From contig QFQP01000011.1 of assembly GCA_003243425.1 (NCBI GenBank), positions 225,984-289,983 of the forward strand: a stretch of 64,000 nucleotides of DNA, read 5' to 3'. Origin of the DNA: Archangium gephyra. Lineage in GTDB: Bacteria > Myxococcota > Myxococcia > Myxococcales > Myxococcaceae. Position 1 is the stretch's first letter; every line of letters begins with the position of its first letter. The notes beneath the pieces were generated by a model. The model was given only the letters and a program-made list of their open reading frames with translations, was not told the origin of the DNA and did no database searches. Below, in pieces: positions 59,928-64,000 of the stretch. A program made the translations under genes and the position numbers.

Positions 59928-62900
59928 TCAGAGCTCACCCTTCACGACGACCGGCGAACTCTTGTCTTCGGTGACCGTGAACGACTGGGTCTCCGAGCTC
60001 TTGCCGTTCAGCTTGAACTGAACCTTGTGTGCACCCACCGAGAGCTCGAGCGCCGCGGCCTTCGGCACCGGGGTCTTCTTTCCGGTGTTCTTCCCGTCGA
60101 TCCACACCTCGGCCCCGAGCGGCCGTGACGCGAACACTGCGAGGCCCGTCGCCTTCGACTTCGGAGGGTCTTTCTTCGCGGGCGGAGGCGGGTCGGTCCT
60201 GGCAACCGGAGTCGGCGCAGGATCTTTCTTCGGAGGCGGATCGTTCTTCGGCGCTGGAGTCGGCGCGGGGTCCTTCTTCGGAGGCGGATCGTTCTTAGCC
60301 ACGGGAGCCGGCTCGGGCTCCTTCTTCGGCGGCGGGTCGTTCTTGGCGACCGGGTCAGCCCTGGTCGACTTCATCGTGAGCTGCTTCTCGATCTTTTCGA
60401 GCTTGTCGGGGTTCGACATCGAGAACGTGACCGTCTCGAAGCCCGACTTCTTCGCGGTGAACTCGTAGGTCTTGCCCATCGCCAGGTCTTTGACGAGCAC
60501 CGGGGTCTGACCGCGCACCTTGCCGTCGAGCGAGATGTCCACGCCGGGTTCGTCGCTGCCGATGATGGCGGTCCACAACGCCGGGGCCGCGGGGTCCACT
60601 TTGGGAGCCGTGTCCGTGGTCGGTGCGTCGTTCTTCGGCGGCGTGTTCGTCGCCGAATCGCCGGCAGGAGGTCCATCGTTCTTCACCGCCACCGGGTCCT
60701 GCTCCGCCTTGGTGAAGGTGACCATGATCGGCGTGGTCTTGCCGGCCTTGAGTGCGTACGACTTCTTCGACGTCAGGTAGCCCGGCACCGAAGGCTTGAA
60801 CTCGAACGTGTACTCGCCGGGGTCGAGCTCAATCGTCTTGCTGGGGTTCTCGACGCGAATGTCGCCCGGCTTGATGACGATGGTGTACGGAACGTCTTTC
60901 GGGTTCGCGGTCACGAACGCCCCGCTCTTTGGACCGCCGAGGAACTTCAGCGCTGCTGCCCCAAGCACCACCAGCGCGAGCACCGCGGTCGCAACGATGG
61001 CGATCAACAGCACCTTGCGCTTGCCGTCGGCGGGCGCAGCCTGAGCCGTGCGACCCGAAGGCTTGCGCGCATTCTTCGCCATCTGCGGACGTTCGGCGGT
61101 CCCTACGTCGGCCTCTTCGTCCTCTTCTGGTGGCTGGTCGTCGTCTTCGGCGGGCGCTTCTTCTTCGTCGTGCGGCGCGTCGTCGTCGAGCGGTTCATCG
61201 TGCTGCTGCTCGTCGTCGTAGTTCTCTTCGTCTTGAGGCGGCTCTTCCTGCTGTTCTTCTTCGGCCCCCTCTTCGCCTTCACCCGTCTCGTACATACGGG
61301 TCTCGTTCTTGGCGAACGGCGAAGGGCCGATGCTGGTCGCACCGCCGACGGGCGCGTCACCGATGACGATCTTCGCGCGACCCTGAGCCTGTCGCGGCGG
61401 CATGGTCGACTCGAGTTGGTCAGCACTGGGCGACATCGCCGGCTGATTTCCAGTCGAGTCGTCTCCACCCACCTCGAGGGCGGGCCGGAACCCCGTCATC
61501 TCGATCGGCCGGAGGTCGTGCGAGCCGGTGTCCTCATCGACGAGAGAGCTACGCGGGGTCGGAACGATGGTCTCGTCGGCCGGGAGGTCGCGCAGGCTCT
61601 TCACGCCACCGCTGGGGCGCTTGTCCGTCGGCGGCAGGTTGTCCTGCGTCGTGGAATTTCCAGACGTCGGCGCCGAAGGTCTCAACTGGCGCGCGTTCTC
61701 CTGCGGCGCGGCCGGCTTCCCTCCGAACGGTGAGATGCCGATGGCAGTCGCCGCGCCCTCCTCGTTCGCGCCAACCGAGTTGTCGACGATGACGGTGCGG
61801 TCCTTGGCACCATCCATCTCGGCGAGTTCTTCATCGGTGGGCGGAGGAATGTCGATCTTCGAGCTCTGCAGCCCCATCGCGACCGCACCAGAGCCGGTCG
61901 CCACTGCGACGCCCTGCAACGAGCGGGACCGGGCAGGCCCACCGCCAGAGAGCGTGGCCAGAGAACCCGGCTGCTGCGTGTTGCGCCGCGGCGGATTCGG
62001 CGCCGAGCTGCGCGTCGGCGAGGCGGTGATGCCACTCGCTTCGACTTGATCGGGGCGCTCGACAGACGCGAAGCGCTCCATCTTCTCGTTCTCGCGGAGC
62101 AAATCTTCCGCGAAGGCGTCCTTCATGAACGACGACAGGTGCTTCGCGGAATAGATGGCGTCCCCCGCGAGGAGGAAGCGCATGAGGTCTTCCTGGAGGT
62201 CGCTGGACCACTGGTAGCGATCCTCGGCCTCACGCGCGAGCGCCTTCATGACGACCTTCTCGAGGCCGGCAGGAATGTTCGGGTTGAACTGACGTGGCGT
62301 GGGAACTTCGGCGTTCCGCACCTTCTCCAGCGTCGAGAAGTCCGATTCACCGACGAACAACTTCTCGCCCGTCAGCATCTCGTAGAGGATCACGCCGACA
62401 GCGAACACGTCGGAGCGGCGATCGATCGGCAGCCCGCGAACCTGCTCGGGGCTCATGTAGCCGAACTTGCCCTTCAGAATGCCGGCCTGCGTCTTCTGAC
62501 TGCGGTTCGCCGCCTTGGCGATACCGAAGTCGATGATCTTCACCTCACCCTCGTAGGAAATGAGGATGTTCTGCGGGCTCACGTCGCGATGAATGATGTG
62601 GAGTTCCTGACCGCGCGCGTCCTTCTTCCGGTGCGCGTAGTCGAGGCCCTCACAGATCTTGGTCGCACAGAACACGGCCATCGCCGTGGGCATGATCTCC
62701 TTGCGACGACGAAACCGCTCGAGGAGCGCGCGCAGGTCTTTGCCCGACACGTACTCCATGGCGATGTAGTACGCGTCGTCGTGTTTCCCGAGCTCGTGGA
62801 TGTGCACGACGTTGGCGTGATTCAGCTGAACGCTGATCCGCGCCTCATCGATGAACATCGTGATGAACTCTTCATCCTCCGCCATGGTCGGGAGGATCTT

Positions 62901-63026
62901 CTTGATGGCCAGGATGCGCTCGAAGCCTTCGACACCGAAGGCTTTCGCTGCGAAAACCTCCGCCATGCCGCCGACGTTGAGTCGCTCGAGCAGCAGATAC
63001 TTGCCGAAGACGCTGGGCTTCTTCAT
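59928..63026 (-). CDS. PEGA-domain Ser/Thr protein kinase
   Basis: The 1032-residue product has a Hanks-type kinase domain (about 8-280): Gly loop, catalytic Lys in LAIKK, HRD at 146-148 (IIHRDVSPQNIL), DFG at 166-168 and GYMSPEQVRG. A long disordered region follows, including an acidic stretch (about 570-640), then one membrane segment near 670-695. The outer part has PEGA-type beta domains and several KNDPPPKKxPAPTP repeats. It would sense envelope signals through PEGA domains and phosphorylate cytosolic targets. It is the last gene before the rRNA genes and is followed by the aminomutase operon after 58 bases. Confidence 0.9.
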   Translation of the reverse strand: MKKPSVFGKYLLLERLNVGGMAEVFAAKAFGVEGFERILAIKKILPTMAEDEEFITMFIDEARISVQLNHANVVHIHELGKHDDAYYIAMEYVSGKDLRALLERFRRRKEIMPTAMAVFCATKICEGLDYAHRKKDARGQELHIIHRDVSPQNILISYEGEVKIIDFGIAKAANRSQKTQAGILKGKFGYMSPEQVRGLPIDRRSDVFAVGVILYEMLTGEKLFVGESDFSTLEKVRNAEVPTPRQFNPNIPAGLEKVVMKALAREAEDRYQWSSDLQEDLMRFLLAGDAIYSAKHLSSFMKDAFAEDLLRENEKMERFASVERPDQVEASGITASPTRSSAPNPPRRNTQQPGSLATLSGGGPARSRSLQGVAVATGSGAVAMGLQSSKIDIPPPTDEELAEMDGAKDRTVIVDNSVGANEEGAATAIGISPFGGKPAAPQENARQLRPSAPTSGNSTTQDNLPPTDKRPSGGVKSLRDLPADETIVPTPRSSLVDEDTGSHDLRPIEMTGFRPALEVGGDDSTGNQPAMSPSADQLESTMPPRQAQGRAKIVIGDAPVGGATSIGPSPFAKNETRMYETGEGEEGAEEEQQEEPPQDEENYDDEQQHDEPLDDDAPHDEEEAPAEDDDQPPEEDEEADVGTAERPQMAKNARKPSGRTAQAAPADGKRKVLLIAIVATAVLALVVLGAAALKFLGGPKSGAFVTANPKDVPYTIVIKPGDIRVENPSKTIELDPGEYTFEFKPSVPGYLTSKKSYALKAGKTTPIMVTFTKAEQDPVAVKNDGPPAGDSATNTPPKNDAPTTDTAPKVDPAAPALWTAIIGSDEPGVDISLDGKVRGQTPVLVKDLAMGKTYEFTAKKSGFETVTFSMSNPDKLEKIEKQLTMKSTRADPVAKNDPPPKKEPEPAPVAKNDPPPKKDPAPTPAPKNDPPPKKDPAPTPVARTDPPPPAKKDPPKSKATGLAVFASRPLGAEVWIDGKNTGKKTPVPKAAALELSVGAHKVQFKLNGKSSETQSFTVTEDKSSPVVVKGEL
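60200..60360 (-). repeat. Tandem repeat coding KNDPPPKK-type linker
   Basis: Three to four DNA units of about 45-50 bases encode KNDPPPKKDPAPTP and similar blocks between the last two outer domains of the kinase. They are nearly identical in places (GGAGGCGGATCGTTC appears twice). Copy number may vary. Confidence 0.75.
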
Positions 63027-63171
63027 CAGGATCGTTTTGACGCCAGACCGGGAAAGAGGGGTTCAGATTCCGGTCTGGAGGTAAAAACGATAGTCGTCTC
63101 GCGGGAGTGCGTCAATGCTCCGCCTCTCCGCTGCGAGCCCGAATCAGCCAGAACGGCGTGGATCAGAGGGC

Positions 63172-63212
63172 AAAAAAAAGCCCCCAGACATCGTCGAAAC
63201 GATGCTGGGGGC
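63172..63212 (-). terminator. Rho-independent terminator after 5S rRNA
   Basis: Read on the minus strand, GCCCCCAG at 63212-63205 pairs with 63187-63180 and six further pairs form above one bulged base. The apical loop is UUCG and eight T follow (63179-63172). It stands directly downstream of the 5S gene and should end the rRNA transcript. Confidence 0.92.
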
Positions 63213-63217
63213 ATAAC

Positions 63218-63329
<112 letters not shown>

Positions 63330-63397
63330 AATCTCGTTAGAAGTGCATACGAAGGGTAAGAATTCAATTTCTTGATGTGAAGTCTGCTGCGTCTCAA

Positions 63398-63419
63398 CTG
63401 CAACGTCTTTGCGTTGCAG
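63398..63419 (-). other. Hairpin in the 23S-5S spacer
   Basis: CTGCAACG at 63398-63405 pairs with CGTTGCAG at 63412-63419 around a six-base loop. The spacer (63330-63479) has no gene and is AT-richer than its surroundings. The hairpin may be a processing signal for the rRNA precursor. Confidence 0.4.
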
Positions 63420-63479
63420 GAGCCTCGACCTTGAGCTCGAATTCAACGTCGCTTCTCAGCGCGTCATCGAGACAAAGGT

Positions 63480-64000
<521 letters not shown>

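Overview
The window is high-GC DNA that looks like a member of the Myxococcota. The clues are a MYXO-CTERM-type sorting motif, many Cys-rich lipoproteins with Gly/Thr or Asp-Ala-Gly linkers, RCC1-repeat lipoproteins, a PEGA-tailed Ser/Thr kinase, and arginine succinyltransferase pathway genes. The genus cannot be named from the sequence alone. Coding density is very high: no protein-coding stretch has a gene-free gap above about 300 bases, and only the right end differs, where a 5S gene and the 3' part of a 23S gene lie on the minus strand.

Positions 1-8700 hold metabolic genes (astD-like dehydrogenase, argB, an acyl-CoA synthetase, a second aldehyde dehydrogenase), an NYN/OST-HTH protein, a tiny secreted peptide with a cystine-knot cysteine pattern, and a frameshifted RCC1 lipoprotein. 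Positions 8.7-12 kb contain an arginase-like UPF0489 protein and two divergent genes that both lack their 5' ends at one junction near 10800: an RCC1 protein and a di-heme oxidoreductase. From 12 to 16 kb there are two paralogous barrel-like proteins, a flavin reductase, an AEC transporter and small proteins. From 16 to 20 kb come RNase D and, divergently, a tight ttcA / TerB-like / PhnD-like operon.

Positions 19970-28438 are one giant gene. It encodes an adhesin-like lipoprotein with about 19 tandem cadherin-like repeats that runs in frame through a MYXO-CTERM-like motif and then a signal-peptide-like segment into an outer-membrane barrel and an OmpA domain. This is the most unusual object here. 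Next to it are a blue-copper lipoprotein and two Tat-exported ferritin-like proteins.

From 30 to 38 kb there are an M28 and an M20 peptidase, a lipase-like hydrolase, an ECF sigma/anti-sigma pair, astA, an M23 peptidase and an SMP-30-like gene broken by an internal deletion. From 38 to 46 kb there are a chemoreceptor fused to a peptide-binding domain predicted to be cytoplasmic, a transglutaminase-like/DUF218 pair and a large Gly-rich lipoprotein closed by a clear terminator. From 46 to 55 kb a minus-strand operon carries a coiled-coil protein, HemW, a TPR protein, DedA and a lipoprotein, facing an M16 peptidase. From 55 to 63 kb lie two unlike lysine-2,3-aminomutase-family enzymes in tandem with a membrane protein, then a PEGA Ser/Thr kinase, then the rRNA genes.

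Four genes are visibly damaged (near 8046, 10800 on both sides, and 37860). Either this region is decaying or the assembly has small errors; raw reads would decide.
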